From: Candidatus Aphodoplasma excrementigallinarum
GTDB taxonomy: Bacteria; Bacillota; Clostridia; UBA1381; UMGS1253
Direction of reading: 5' to 3'
Assembly (NCBI GenBank): GCA_018713805.1
Contig: DVOF01000004.1
Coordinates: 1-11,825 of the forward strand
DNA: 11,825 nucleotides
The notes under the pieces: model-generated
What the model saw: only the letters and a program-made list of their open reading frames with translations
Database searches by the model: none
What the model was told of the DNA's origin: nothing
Position numbers and translations under genes: made by a program
Shown: positions 1 to 6,197 of the stretch, piece after piece
Layout of the letters: the number at the start of each line of letters is the position of its first letter
How positions within the stretch are numbered: position 1 is the stretch's first letter

Positions 1-1869
1 CTTATACACTGCGTCCGAGAGGACCTTGTTCTTCGTGAAGTTCTCCGTATCGATCTTACCCGAGGAGGTGTTGTCCTGCGCTGTGTTGATGGATACTACC
101 TTGCCGTCGGAGTTCTGTTCGTACGTGATGAGCTGGTTTTCAACCTCGTCCTCAGGAGCGAGCAGTTCCAGCGCGTCTGCTGCCGTCTTGCCGCTCTCAC
201 CGTTGAGGCGAACCTTGTCCGCTACGGTGAGGACAACCGTCTCGCCTTCCTTCGTGAAGAGACGCAGCTCCAGGCTGTCGCTTACGCCGCCCTGCATTGC
301 TGCATTCACGAGGTATGCGTAGTTCGAGCTGATTGTGCTCGTCGCATCTACCGCCGCGATCTTACCCTCTACGTCGAGGTAGAACGTACCCTCGTCCTCG
401 AGCGAGATCGAGTTGGTGTAGTTGTTCGCAATCTTGTAAAGCGTGTCGTTAATCTTGATTTCATCGTCGCGGATTTCCGTTACCGTACCTTCAACGGTCT
501 CTTTCACTGCGATGATTCTGTAGATGCTCTTGTCCTTGCTTTCTGCTACGGAGAGAACATCCCACTCCTGCAGGTCTTCTACGCTGATGAGCTCGCCTGC
601 TTTTTCGATCGTGTAATCCAAATCGTCGTCGTTCGGATCAAGCGTGATCGTCGGAGCGCCGTACTTATCGATGATCTTACCTGTGGAAGGCATTACTTCT
701 TCTACTACAATGTTTTTGTACTCTGTTACAAATACCAGGTCGTACGTGTTGTCACGGTCGGTGTCAAGAAGGTTTACCCTACCGGCCTTACCGTTCAGGT
801 TGATGGTTGCGTTGTCGAGGGCCTCCGTTTTACCGTTGTAGATCAGCTTTGCCTCATTGCTGATATACGCCTCGCTTACGCGGTTGTCGGTTTCTTTGTT
901 TACCCAGTAGGAGAGGACCTTTCTGGAATCGCCGTCCTCAACGTTTTCAACGTTGTCCGCTGTGATCGTCAGAGAAGAGTTCTTCGACTCCTCCGGACGG
1001 ATCAGGATTACATACTCGTCGCCGTAATCGTCTTCCTGCAGGTAGAATACAACGTTGTAACCGAGCAGGTTCGTCGCGTCAACGCCGTCTGCCAGCTGGT
1101 AGATCGTGTCGCCCACCTGTACCTCGCCTCTTCTGAGCGAGCCGGAGCCCTCGAGTTTCGTCTGGCTCGTCGCCACTACCTGGCCTCTGATCTTCTGCGT
1201 GTGGAGCTTGTCCGTAAGCAGGGTCTTGTCAACTACCGTGTACTCCGGGTTGTCGCCGAAGCCCGTCTGCTCCATCATGTTAGCGGTCAGGGCGTTGAAC
1301 GTCATCTGTGCTACCATAACACGCGTAGCCGGCGTGTTCGAGGAAGCGGATACGTTGCGGTTCAGGTTGTTCTCGGTGCCTACTACCAGGAAGCCTGCCG
1401 GATAGCCGCCCTTCGAGAGTGCGCTCGGCTCGTGGCCGATTACTCTTACCAGAATCGTCATTGCCTCTGCATACGTGATCGTGTCGTCCGGACGGAACGT
1501 GCCGGTGTCGTCACCGATTACGAGCTTCTGGTTCGTCGCTACGTTAATATAGCCGTTCGCCCAGTGGTCTTCTACAACGTCCGGATACTTTGTCGGATAG
1601 TTGGAGCTTTCTGCAACATCCTCAAGGCCGAGCGCCGTAACCGCGATCTTTGCAAACTCAGAACGCTTGATCGCGTCGTTCGGACGGAAAAGGCCCGTCT
1701 CCGCGTCGCCTACCATAATACCCAATGCGCCGAGCGTCTCAACCGCTTCGGCATAGTTGCTGTCCTCCATGTCAGGCGGAAGGGCAGCGGAAACGCTTGC
1801 CGTGCTGACTACGCCAAAAATCATAGCGCATGCCAAAACTGCTCCGAGCAATTTCTTAAACTTGTTCAT
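1..1869 (-). CDS. Exported S-layer-homology (SLH) domain surface protein, N-terminal 623 residues (C-terminus beyond window)
   Basis: The minus strand is open from an ATG at 1869 to the left edge. An AAAAGGAGG site (1880-1888) sits 10 bases before the ATG. The product starts with a signal peptide (basic MNKFKK, hydrophobic core 7-21, likely cleavage near SVSA, residue 28). SLH modules follow: one lacking its front part (about 35-83; FRPN, R69), one complete (about 91-146; DHWANGYI and FRPDD), and a divergent third (about 154-194; TRVMVAQMTFNAL). SLH triplets are known to bind pyruvylated secondary cell-wall polymer, so the protein should be held on the outer wall. The remainder is acidic, beta-rich and repetitive, and I do not recognise it as an enzyme. 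Codon choice (CTG, GTA, CGT, AGA) resembles that of the ribosomal genes here, which suggests high expression. It may be an S-layer or abundant surface protein; the C-terminus is unknown. Confidence 0.93.
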   Translation of the reverse strand, partial: MNKFKKLLGAVLACAMIFGVVSTASVSAALPPDMEDSNYAEAVETLGALGIMVGDAETGLFRPNDAIKRSEFAKIAVTALGLEDVAESSNYPTKYPDVVEDHWANGYINVATNQKLVIGDDTGTFRPDDTITYAEAMTILVRVIGHEPSALSKGGYPAGFLVVGTENNLNRNVSASSNTPATRVMVAQMTFNALTANMMEQTGFGDNPEYTVVDKTLLTDKLHTQKIRGQVVATSQTKLEGSGSLRRGEVQVGDTIYQLADGVDATNLLGYNVVFYLQEDDYGDEYVILIRPEESKNSSLTITADNVENVEDGDSRKVLSYWVNKETDNRVSEAYISNEAKLIYNGKTEALDNATINLNGKAGRVNLLDTDRDNTYDLVFVTEYKNIVVEEVMPSTGKIIDKYGAPTITLDPNDDDLDYTIEKAGELISVEDLQEWDVLSVAESKDKSIYRIIAVKETVEGTVTEIRDDEIKINDTLYKIANNYTNSISLEDEGTFYLDVEGKIAAVDATSTISSNYAYLVNAAMQGGVSDSLELRLFTKEGETVVLTVADKVRLNGESGKTAADALELLAPEDEVENQLITYEQNSDGKVVSINTAQDNTSSGKIDTENFTKNKVLSDAVYK

Positions 1870-1912
1870 TGAAGTGTTTCCTCCTTTTGAATTTTAGAAA
1901 TGTGGATTTGCA

Positions 1913-2053
1913 GTTTACATAATACAATGACGCTGGTATAAAAAATACGCTGTGCGTTTTACAGCAGTATAGGCGCTGCATGTAAATCGTGGCGTTGTTT
2001 TATCTTGCGCTGTGTTATGTCAACCACAGTGCCTATTATACGTTATGTAAACC
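1913..2053. repeat. Three copies of an operator-like element around the SLH promoter
   Basis: GTTATGTAAACC occurs at 2042-2053, inside the -35/-10 spacer. GTTATGTCAACC occurs at 2014-2025, just downstream of the predicted start site. The two match at 11 of 12 bases, in the same orientation and 28 bases apart. A perfect inverted copy of the 10-base core (GTTTACATAA) lies at 1913-1922 in the leader. Their positions relative to the promoter are those expected of repressor operators. No regulator is encoded in the window. Confidence 0.45.
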
Positions 2054-2063
2054 TGTAATGCAA
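2035..2063 (-). promoter_or_regulatory. Sigma-A promoter of the SLH protein gene
   Basis: Read on the minus strand, a -35 box TTGCAT (2063-2058) is followed after exactly 17 bases by a perfect TATAAT (2040-2035). Transcription should start near 2028, giving an untranslated leader of about 160 bases before the ATG at 1869. Repeats GTTATGT(A/C)AACC lie in the spacer and just after the start site (separate entry). The assignment rests on box match and spacing only. Confidence 0.75.
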
Positions 2064-2207
2064 CCCTCAATTTCTGGTAACGGAGGAAACAGGCCGTATT
2101 GCCGTATAAGCGCAGGTACAAACGGTATGTACGCCAGGCGTCTGCTGGCAAAAGAGAAAATCCCGCCCCCTCCCCCTACAGACAGAAACTGCACGCAAAC
2201 TGCGTAC

Positions 2208-2239
2208 AAAAAAATGAGGAACCATATCGGTTCCTCATT
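2208..2239 (-). terminator. Rho-independent terminator of rpsU-yqeY
   Basis: A perfect 11-base-pair stem (AATGAGGAACC at 2213-2223 with GGTTCCTCATT at 2229-2239) encloses a 5-base loop. On the minus strand it runs into seven U residues (2214-2208). It begins 13 bases past the yqeY stop codon and separates this operon from the SLH gene promoter. Confidence 0.92.
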
Positions 2240-2252
2240 GCAATCCGATTTT

Positions 2253-2696
2253 TCAGGAAAGCATCTTCTTTGCCAGCGCGCCAATCATCTTGGCGTCTGC
2301 ACGGCCCTTTGTCTTGCCGGTCACAATCCCCATGACCTTGCCCATGTCCTTGACGGACGAGGCGCCTGTCTCAGCGATCGCCTCCTGAATGATGGCGGTC
2401 AGCTCCTCCTCGCTGAGCTGCTCGGGCAGATACTCCATCAGAACGGCCATCTCCGCCTTCAGCCCGTCGACCAGGTCGGCCCGGCCGCTTTTTTCATAGT
2501 CCGGCAGCGAGTCGCGCCGCTGTTTGAGCTCTTTTGCGATAACGTCGATGACGCCGTCGTCGTCAAGCTCCGTCCGGTTGTCCTTTTCATATTGCAGCAC
2601 CGCACTGCGGACCATCTGGACCGTGTTTTTCCGGATCGTATCCTTTTCCTTCATCGCGAGTTTCAAATCGGCTGCCAGCCGCTCTTTCAAACTCAT
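2253..2696 (-). CDS. yqeY: GatB/YqeY-domain protein
   Basis: The 147-residue length matches the YqeY family (about 150). The lysine-rich helical N-terminus (SLKERLAADLKLAMKEKD), the block RKNTVQMVRSAVLQYEKD, the middle ELKQRRDSLPDYEKSGR, the YLPEQLSEEEL segment and the C-terminal DMGKVMG...GRADAKMI region are all family hallmarks. The domain is shared with the tail of the GatB amidotransferase subunit; its role in free YqeY is unsettled, with tRNA-related or protein-binding roles suggested. I chose the ATG at 2696 because AGGTG (2708-2704) lies 7 bases upstream. The in-frame TTG at 2702 would be only one base from that site. It follows rpsU by 21 bases in the same transcript, an arrangement common in Firmicutes, and ends at a strong terminator. 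Confidence 0.93.
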   Translation of the reverse strand: MSLKERLAADLKLAMKEKDTIRKNTVQMVRSAVLQYEKDNRTELDDDGVIDVIAKELKQRRDSLPDYEKSGRADLVDGLKAEMAVLMEYLPEQLSEEELTAIIQEAIAETGASSVKDMGKVMGIVTGKTKGRADAKMIGALAKKMLS

Positions 2697-2717
2697 CTTC
2701 AATCACCTGTTCCGTTT

Positions 2718-2894
2718 TTACCTGTACTTTCTTTTTCTTGCAGCCTCAGACTTCTTCTTGCGCTTAACGCTGGGCTTCTCGTAGTGCTCCCTCTTCCTCA
2801 TCTCGGTCAGGACGCCCGACTTGGCGCACTGGCGTTTAAATCTGCGAAGTGCATTATCTAAAGACTCATTGTCTTTTACTCTGATTTCAGACAT
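2718..2894 (-). CDS. rpsU: Small ribosomal subunit protein bS21
   Basis: The 58-residue basic protein (MSEIRVKDNESLDNALRRF...) is unmistakable S21, with conserved RRFKRQCAKSGVLTE and KREHYEKPSVKRKKKSEAARKR. S21 belongs to the 30S subunit and helps 16S rRNA engage mRNA during initiation. The ATG at 2894 is preceded by a GGAGGGAGGG site; an upstream in-frame GTG at 2912 would consume that site and add a non-family extension. It is the first gene of the rpsU-yqeY transcript. Confidence 0.97.
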   Translation of the reverse strand: MSEIRVKDNESLDNALRRFKRQCAKSGVLTEMRKREHYEKPSVKRKKKSEAARKRKYR

Positions 2895-2911
2895 TTTTTT
2901 CCCTCCCTCCA

Positions 2912-2955
2912 CACTATATACAAAAATAGTGTTTCCTTGTTAAACGGGAACAAGG
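2912..2955 (-). promoter_or_regulatory. Two stem-loops in the rpsU leader
   Basis: One hairpin pairs CCTTGTT (2935-2941) with AACAAGG (2949-2955) around a 7-base loop. The second pairs CACTAT (2912-2917) with ATAGTG (2926-2931) around an 8-base loop and ends next to the S21 ribosome binding site. Both are short. They could modulate translation or be incidental. Confidence 0.4.
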
Positions 2956-2974
2956 TACAACAAATGTACTGTTA

Positions 2975-3004
2975 ATTATACTCCATGGACTGGGGGAATG
3001 TCAA
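2975..3004 (-). promoter_or_regulatory. Consensus sigma-A promoter of rpsU-yqeY
   Basis: On the minus strand a perfect TTGACA (3004-2999) and a perfect TATAAT (2980-2975) are separated by 18 bases. The start site should fall near 2968, giving a leader of about 74 bases before the S21 start codon. The match is as strong as expected for a ribosomal protein gene. Confidence 0.88.
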
Positions 3005-3093
3005 GGGGGAATTCACAATTTCTAACAAAAAGGACATATATGCGGTTGTTTCTACCGCCGGAGTGAAATTTCAGGACGAATTTTTTAAAACGG

Positions 3094-3122
3094 TTGTAAT
3101 CGGGAAGGAAAAAGTGTAAAAT
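3094..3122 (+). promoter_or_regulatory. Promoter of the glycosyltransferase-ispDF operon
   Basis: TTGTAA (3094-3099) and TAAAAT (3117-3122) are separated by exactly 17 bases, placing the start site near 3129. It is divergent from the rpsU promoter, whose -35 box ends at 3004, leaving about 90 bases between the two. Confidence 0.65.
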
Positions 3123-3156
3123 ATCATATACATGGAAAAGAAACGGAGGCGGCAGT

Positions 3157-4281
3157 GTGAAGATACTGATTTTGTCGGTCAAGGCGGGGATGGGCCACCA
3201 TGCGACGGGCATGGCGCTCAAAAACGAGTTCGAGTCGCACGGGGCGGCATGCGTCATGCTCGACGCGTTCGAGTATGTGACCCCGATTTTGAGCGAAACG
3301 ATCTCCCGCGGGTATCTGCTTTCGACCAAGCTGACGCCGAAGATGTACGGCCAGTTTTACCGGCTGGCGGAAAAAAAGCAGAGCGTCGACCCGAGCTTTC
3401 TGCAAAAGACGCTCAACCGGCTCCTGTCGTCGAAGCTGATGAAGTTTATCAAAAGCTATGAGCCGGACGCGATCATTTCGACGCATATTTTTGCGGCGCA
3501 GATTGTAAGCTATTTAAAGGAAAAACAAAAAATCAACTGTCTGACACTCGGGATTATCACGGACTTTACGGTGCACCCGTTCTGGGAGGAGACGAATCTC
3601 GACTATTACGTGACGGCGAGCCGCCTGCTCAACCTCCAGCTTGAGAAAAAGGGCATCAGCCCGAAAAAGGCGCTGCCGGTCGGTATCCCAATCCATCCAA
3701 AATTCGGCAGGAGTATTCCCAAAGGGGAGGCGCGTGCGCAGCTTGGAATAGAAGAAAAGCAGACGATACTCGTCATCATGGGGTCAATGGGCTACGGGCA
3801 CATTATGAAGGAGCTGCTGACGCTCGACGATATGAAGGGCGACTTCCAGGTCCTTTGCGTATGCGGCAACAACAAACGCCTGCGCGCGCTCGTGAGCGGG
3901 CATGTGTGGAAAAAGAGGATGCACGTTTACGGATACGTCGACAACGTCGACGTGATGATGGATGCGGCGGACATCATTGTAACAAAGCCGGGCGGGCTGA
4001 CCACGTCGGAATTTCTGGCAAAGGGGCTCCCGGCGATTGTGCTCGACCCGATTCCGGGCCAGGAGGACCGCAACGTGGAGTTTTTGCTCAACAACGGCCT
4101 CGCCATCAAGGTCAGCAAGACATTCCCGATTGACGAGGCGGTGTACCAGCTTCTGCTGCACGAGTGGCGGCTCGAGCTTTTGAGCACGGCGGCAAAGTTT
4201 ATGGGCAAGCCGGACGCTGCGGCGGATATTTGCAGTTTTGTGATGGAAACGTGTGAAGACTGTCAGGGACAGAACGGATAG
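3157..4281 (+). CDS. MGDG-synthase/UgtP-type diacylglycerol glycosyltransferase (GT28)
   Basis: This 374-residue protein has both halves of the family. The N-terminal MGDG-synthase domain (about 1-180) carries GMGHHATG (11-18), PDAIISTH (103-110) and TDFTVHPFW (135-143). The C-terminal GT28 nucleotide-sugar domain carries GSMGYG (209-214) and the donor-binding TKPGGLTTSEFLAKGLP (276-292) then PIPGQEDRN. Related enzymes transfer glucose or galactose from a UDP-sugar to diacylglycerol on the inner membrane face, making glycolipids and lipoteichoic acid anchors. The sugar cannot be read from sequence. There is no signal peptide, consistent with a peripheral membrane protein. The start is GTG, with GGAGG 7 bases upstream (3145-3149). 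ispD follows after 16 bases, so the genes are almost certainly co-transcribed. Substrate is inferred; family is firm. Confidence 0.9.
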   Translation: MKILILSVKAGMGHHATGMALKNEFESHGAACVMLDAFEYVTPILSETISRGYLLSTKLTPKMYGQFYRLAEKKQSVDPSFLQKTLNRLLSSKLMKFIKSYEPDAIISTHIFAAQIVSYLKEKQKINCLTLGIITDFTVHPFWEETNLDYYVTASRLLNLQLEKKGISPKKALPVGIPIHPKFGRSIPKGEARAQLGIEEKQTILVIMGSMGYGHIMKELLTLDDMKGDFQVLCVCGNNKRLRALVSGHVWKKRMHVYGYVDNVDVMMDAADIIVTKPGGLTTSEFLAKGLPAIVLDPIPGQEDRNVEFLLNNGLAIKVSKTFPIDEAVYQLLLHEWRLELLSTAAKFMGKPDAAADICSFVMETCEDCQGQNG

Positions 4282-4297
4282 ACAAGGGGGGCGGAGG

Positions 4298-5029
4298 ATG
4301 TTTGGCAGAGCGAAAAGGCGCACGTGCGGCGCGGTCATCGTCGCTGCGGGGAGCGGCACGCGGATGCAGATTGCGCCGCGGCGTGACGGGACGAGCGTCA
4401 ACAAGGTGTTTTTGGAACTGGACGGGGTCCCCATCCTCGGCCATACGCTTTTGGCGTTTGAATCGTGCCGCAGTGTTGACGGCATTGTGCTCGTCACGCG
4501 CGCGTGCGATATCCCGCTGTGCAAGCCGCTGGCGGACGAGCTTGGGATTACGAAGCTGAAAAGCATCATCAGCGGCGGCGCGACGCGGCAGGAGTCGGTG
4601 CGTGCCGGGCTTGCCGCGTTGGGGGAAGAGTATGACCTCGCGGCAATCCACGACGCGGCGCGCTGCCTGATTCGTCCAGAGGACATCGAAGCCGTTGTCA
4701 CGGAGGCGGATACGTTTGGTGCGGCGACGCTCGGCGCACCGTGCAGCGACAGCCTAAAGCGCGTGGACGCGTCCGGCACGATCGTCGAAGAGGTCGACCG
4801 CACGGACGTATACCGCGTGCAGACGCCGCAGGTGTTTGTACGCGAGCAGATCATTGCTGCGCATGAAAAAGCATGGGAGGCGGGCGTGACCGCCACGGAC
4901 GACTGCGGCGTCGCGCAGCGCGCGGGCATCCGCGTTCGGATGGTCGACGCAGGCGCGTACAACATCAAGATTACGACGCAGGAGGACCTCGCGCTGGCGG
5001 AGGCGTTTCTGGCAGGCGGGGGATACTGA
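4298..5029 (+). CDS. ispD: 2-C-methyl-D-erythritol 4-phosphate cytidylyltransferase
   Basis: IspD couples CTP to methylerythritol phosphate, the third step of the MEP isoprenoid pathway in the cytosol. The 243-residue product has the family's landmarks: CTP-binding AAGSGTRM (16-23) with R22, catalytic-type K36 in NKVFLELDG, HDAAR (118-122), the APCSDSLK segment (147-154), R168 before VQTPQVF, TDDC (200-203), and NIKIT with K224. The loop between RM and K36 is about six residues longer than I expect. I chose the ATG at 4298 because AAGGGGGG ends 6 bases before it; a GTG at 4253 lies inside the preceding gene. ispF lies one gene downstream. Confidence 0.95.
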   Translation: MFGRAKRRTCGAVIVAAGSGTRMQIAPRRDGTSVNKVFLELDGVPILGHTLLAFESCRSVDGIVLVTRACDIPLCKPLADELGITKLKSIISGGATRQESVRAGLAALGEEYDLAAIHDAARCLIRPEDIEAVVTEADTFGAATLGAPCSDSLKRVDASGTIVEEVDRTDVYRVQTPQVFVREQIIAAHEKAWEAGVTATDDCGVAQRAGIRVRMVDAGAYNIKITTQEDLALAEAFLAGGGY

Positions 5030-5070
5030 GCCTGCCGCCCTATATATGGACCCTATGGGAGGGAGAAGCA

Positions 5071-5595
5071 ATGAACGCGATCATTCTTTACGGCAGCAGG
5101 TACGGCGCGGCGCGGCGGTACGCGGAGGCGCTCGCGGCGAAAACCGGGATTACGGCGGAGCCGTACCGGACAAAGCGGGATATTTCGGGCTATGATACCA
5201 TTATCTATTTTGGCAGTTTGTACGCAGGCCGTGTAACAGGATTGGCGCAGACGGCGGCGCGCCTGTCTGTAAGGCAGAAGGTCGTGATTGCAACCGTAGG
5301 ACTGGCCAACCCGGATGACAACGCCAACGCAGATACGATTCGCGCCGCTGTCCGCCGGCAGGTACCGGACGGGGTCTATGCGCAGGCAAAGCTGTTCTTC
5401 CTGCGCGGCGGGATTAATTATAAAGCCTTAAGCCTGCGCCACCGGGTCATGATGTGGGCCTTCCGCCGCATATTGTTGAAAACGCCGCCAGAGGAGCGGA
5501 CGGCGGAAACAAAGGCGATATTGGATACATACGGACAGACGGTGGATTTTGTAGACCTTGGCCGCCTGGACGAGATTGAAAAGGCAATGTTATAA
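5071..5595 (+). CDS. Small flavodoxin-domain protein
   Basis: The 174-residue protein begins with a flavodoxin FMN-phosphate loop (LYGSRYGAARRYAEALA, 6-22). A second core strand and loop (DTIIYFGSLYAGRV) and a third (KVVIATVGLANPDD) also fit. This resembles the flavodoxin_5/HemG-like group common in clostridia, where most members have no proven role. The ATG at 5071 has GGGAGGG (5057-5063) 7 bases upstream; the longer frame back to 4873 runs through ispD in another frame and is rejected. The basic, aromatic C-terminal part (RHRVMMWAFRRILLK) could contact the membrane. Lying between two MEP genes, it may pass electrons to the reductive enzymes of that pathway, as flavodoxin does in E. coli. 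This is inference; a quinone-linked oxidase role is an alternative. Confidence 0.8.
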   Translation: MNAIILYGSRYGAARRYAEALAAKTGITAEPYRTKRDISGYDTIIYFGSLYAGRVTGLAQTAARLSVRQKVVIATVGLANPDDNANADTIRAAVRRQVPDGVYAQAKLFFLRGGINYKALSLRHRVMMWAFRRILLKTPPEERTAETKAILDTYGQTVDFVDLGRLDEIEKAML

Positions 5596-5628
5596 CCGTC
5601 TGCCGGGAGGCGGGCGCGGTTTATTTTA
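5594..5628 (+). terminator. Imperfect hairpin plus U-rich tract after the flavodoxin gene
   Basis: AACCG (5594-5598) pairs with CGGTT (5617-5621). Inside it TCTGCC pairs with GGCGGG (5609-5614, two G-U pairs) across a GGGA loop, with a CG bulge. TTATTTTA follows at 5621-5628. It could act as a partial terminator, lowering ispF and downstream expression relative to the first three genes, or be an RNA-processing or stability element. Confidence 0.4.
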
Positions 5629-5652
5629 GATTGAGTAAGGAGAGAAACGAGT

Positions 5653-6153
5653 ATGATACGGGTTGGACACGGGATGGACGTGCACAAGCTTACGGAGGGG
5701 AGGAAGCTCATCCTCTGCGGCGTGGAAATCCCCTATGAAAAGGGCCTGCTGGGCCATTCGGACGCGGACGTGGCGGCGCATGCGCTGATGGACGCGCTCC
5801 TCGGCGCGGTCGCACTCGGCGATATCGGGATGCATTTCCCGGACTCGGATGCGGAGTTTCAGGATGCGGACAGCATGGGGCTTTTGGAGCGTGTGGTCGT
5901 GATGATCGAAGATATCGGTTATACGCTCGGCAACGCGGACATTACCATCGTTGCGCAGGCGCCCAGGCTCGCGCCGTACGTCGAGCAGATGCGCGAGAAT
6001 ATCAGCGCGGTGTGCGGCGTGGACGTCAGCGACGTCAACGTCAAGGCCACGACGACCGAGGGGCTTGGCTTTGAGGGGCAGGGCCTGGGCATCAGCGCGC
6101 ATGCGGTCGCGATCGTCTATAAAAATGAAGAACTCCCGCCGAGCGAGGTCTGA
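5653..6153 (+). CDS. ispF: 2-C-methyl-D-erythritol 2,4-cyclodiphosphate synthase
   Basis: IspF closes CDP-methylerythritol phosphate to the cyclodiphosphate, releasing CMP; it acts as a homotrimer with a divalent metal at each active site. The 166-residue product shows metal ligands D9 and H11 (GHGMDVHKL) and H43, the family signature HSDADVAAHALMDALLGA (35-52), DIGMHFPD (57-64) and KATTTE (131-136). Near the C-terminus it reads GFEGQGLGI, where E. coli has an RGEG motif lining the trimer's central cavity (see findings). The ATG at 5653 has AAGGAGAG 8 bases upstream (5637-5644). The gene lies 57 bases after the flavodoxin gene and 44 before the heparinase-like gene, in the same direction. Confidence 0.96.
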   Translation: MIRVGHGMDVHKLTEGRKLILCGVEIPYEKGLLGHSDADVAAHALMDALLGAVALGDIGMHFPDSDAEFQDADSMGLLERVVVMIEDIGYTLGNADITIVAQAPRLAPYVEQMRENISAVCGVDVSDVNVKATTTEGLGFEGQGLGISAHAVAIVYKNEELPPSEV

Positions 6154-6197
6154 ACGGCCTGATGTGGGAGCATACATAATGAAAAGGGGGGACTGTC

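Larger units (their letters stand above)
1870..2252. other. Intergenic region between SLH gene and yqeY
   Basis: This 383-base stretch has no supported gene. It holds the SLH gene's ribosome binding site, leader and promoter (1870-2063) and the yqeY terminator (2208-2239). Between them (2064-2207) I see only a pyrimidine-rich run around 2161-2178 and no convincing reading frame or RNA. Short frames crossing it lack ribosome binding sites and family resemblance. Confidence 0.7.

Noticed and set aside
1201..1872. 223-codon plus-strand frame opposite the SLH gene
   Set aside because: The minus-strand frame has a signal peptide, SLH motifs and a strong ribosome binding site, so this is its complement shadow.
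2161..2178. G-rich tract on the minus strand as a quadruplex
   Set aside because: Only three long G runs are present, so a standard four-run quadruplex is not supported.
1989..2861. 290-codon plus-strand frame antisense to yqeY and rpsU
   Set aside because: It crosses the terminator and two certain genes on the other strand. The composition is non-protein-like and no ribosome binding site is present.
3784..4968. 394-codon minus-strand frame across the glycosyltransferase and ispD genes
   Set aside because: It is antisense to two clearly recognised enzymes, has low-complexity composition and no start signals.
4873..5070. N-terminal extension of the flavodoxin gene
   Set aside because: The extension is an arginine-rich out-of-frame reading of ispD. 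The ATG at 5071 has a well-spaced ribosome binding site and the correct flavodoxin N-terminus.
6150..6180. Separate promoter for the lyase gene (CATAAT at 6175-6180)
   Set aside because: The only -35-like sequence (CTGAAC) is weak and 19 bases away, so it was not called.
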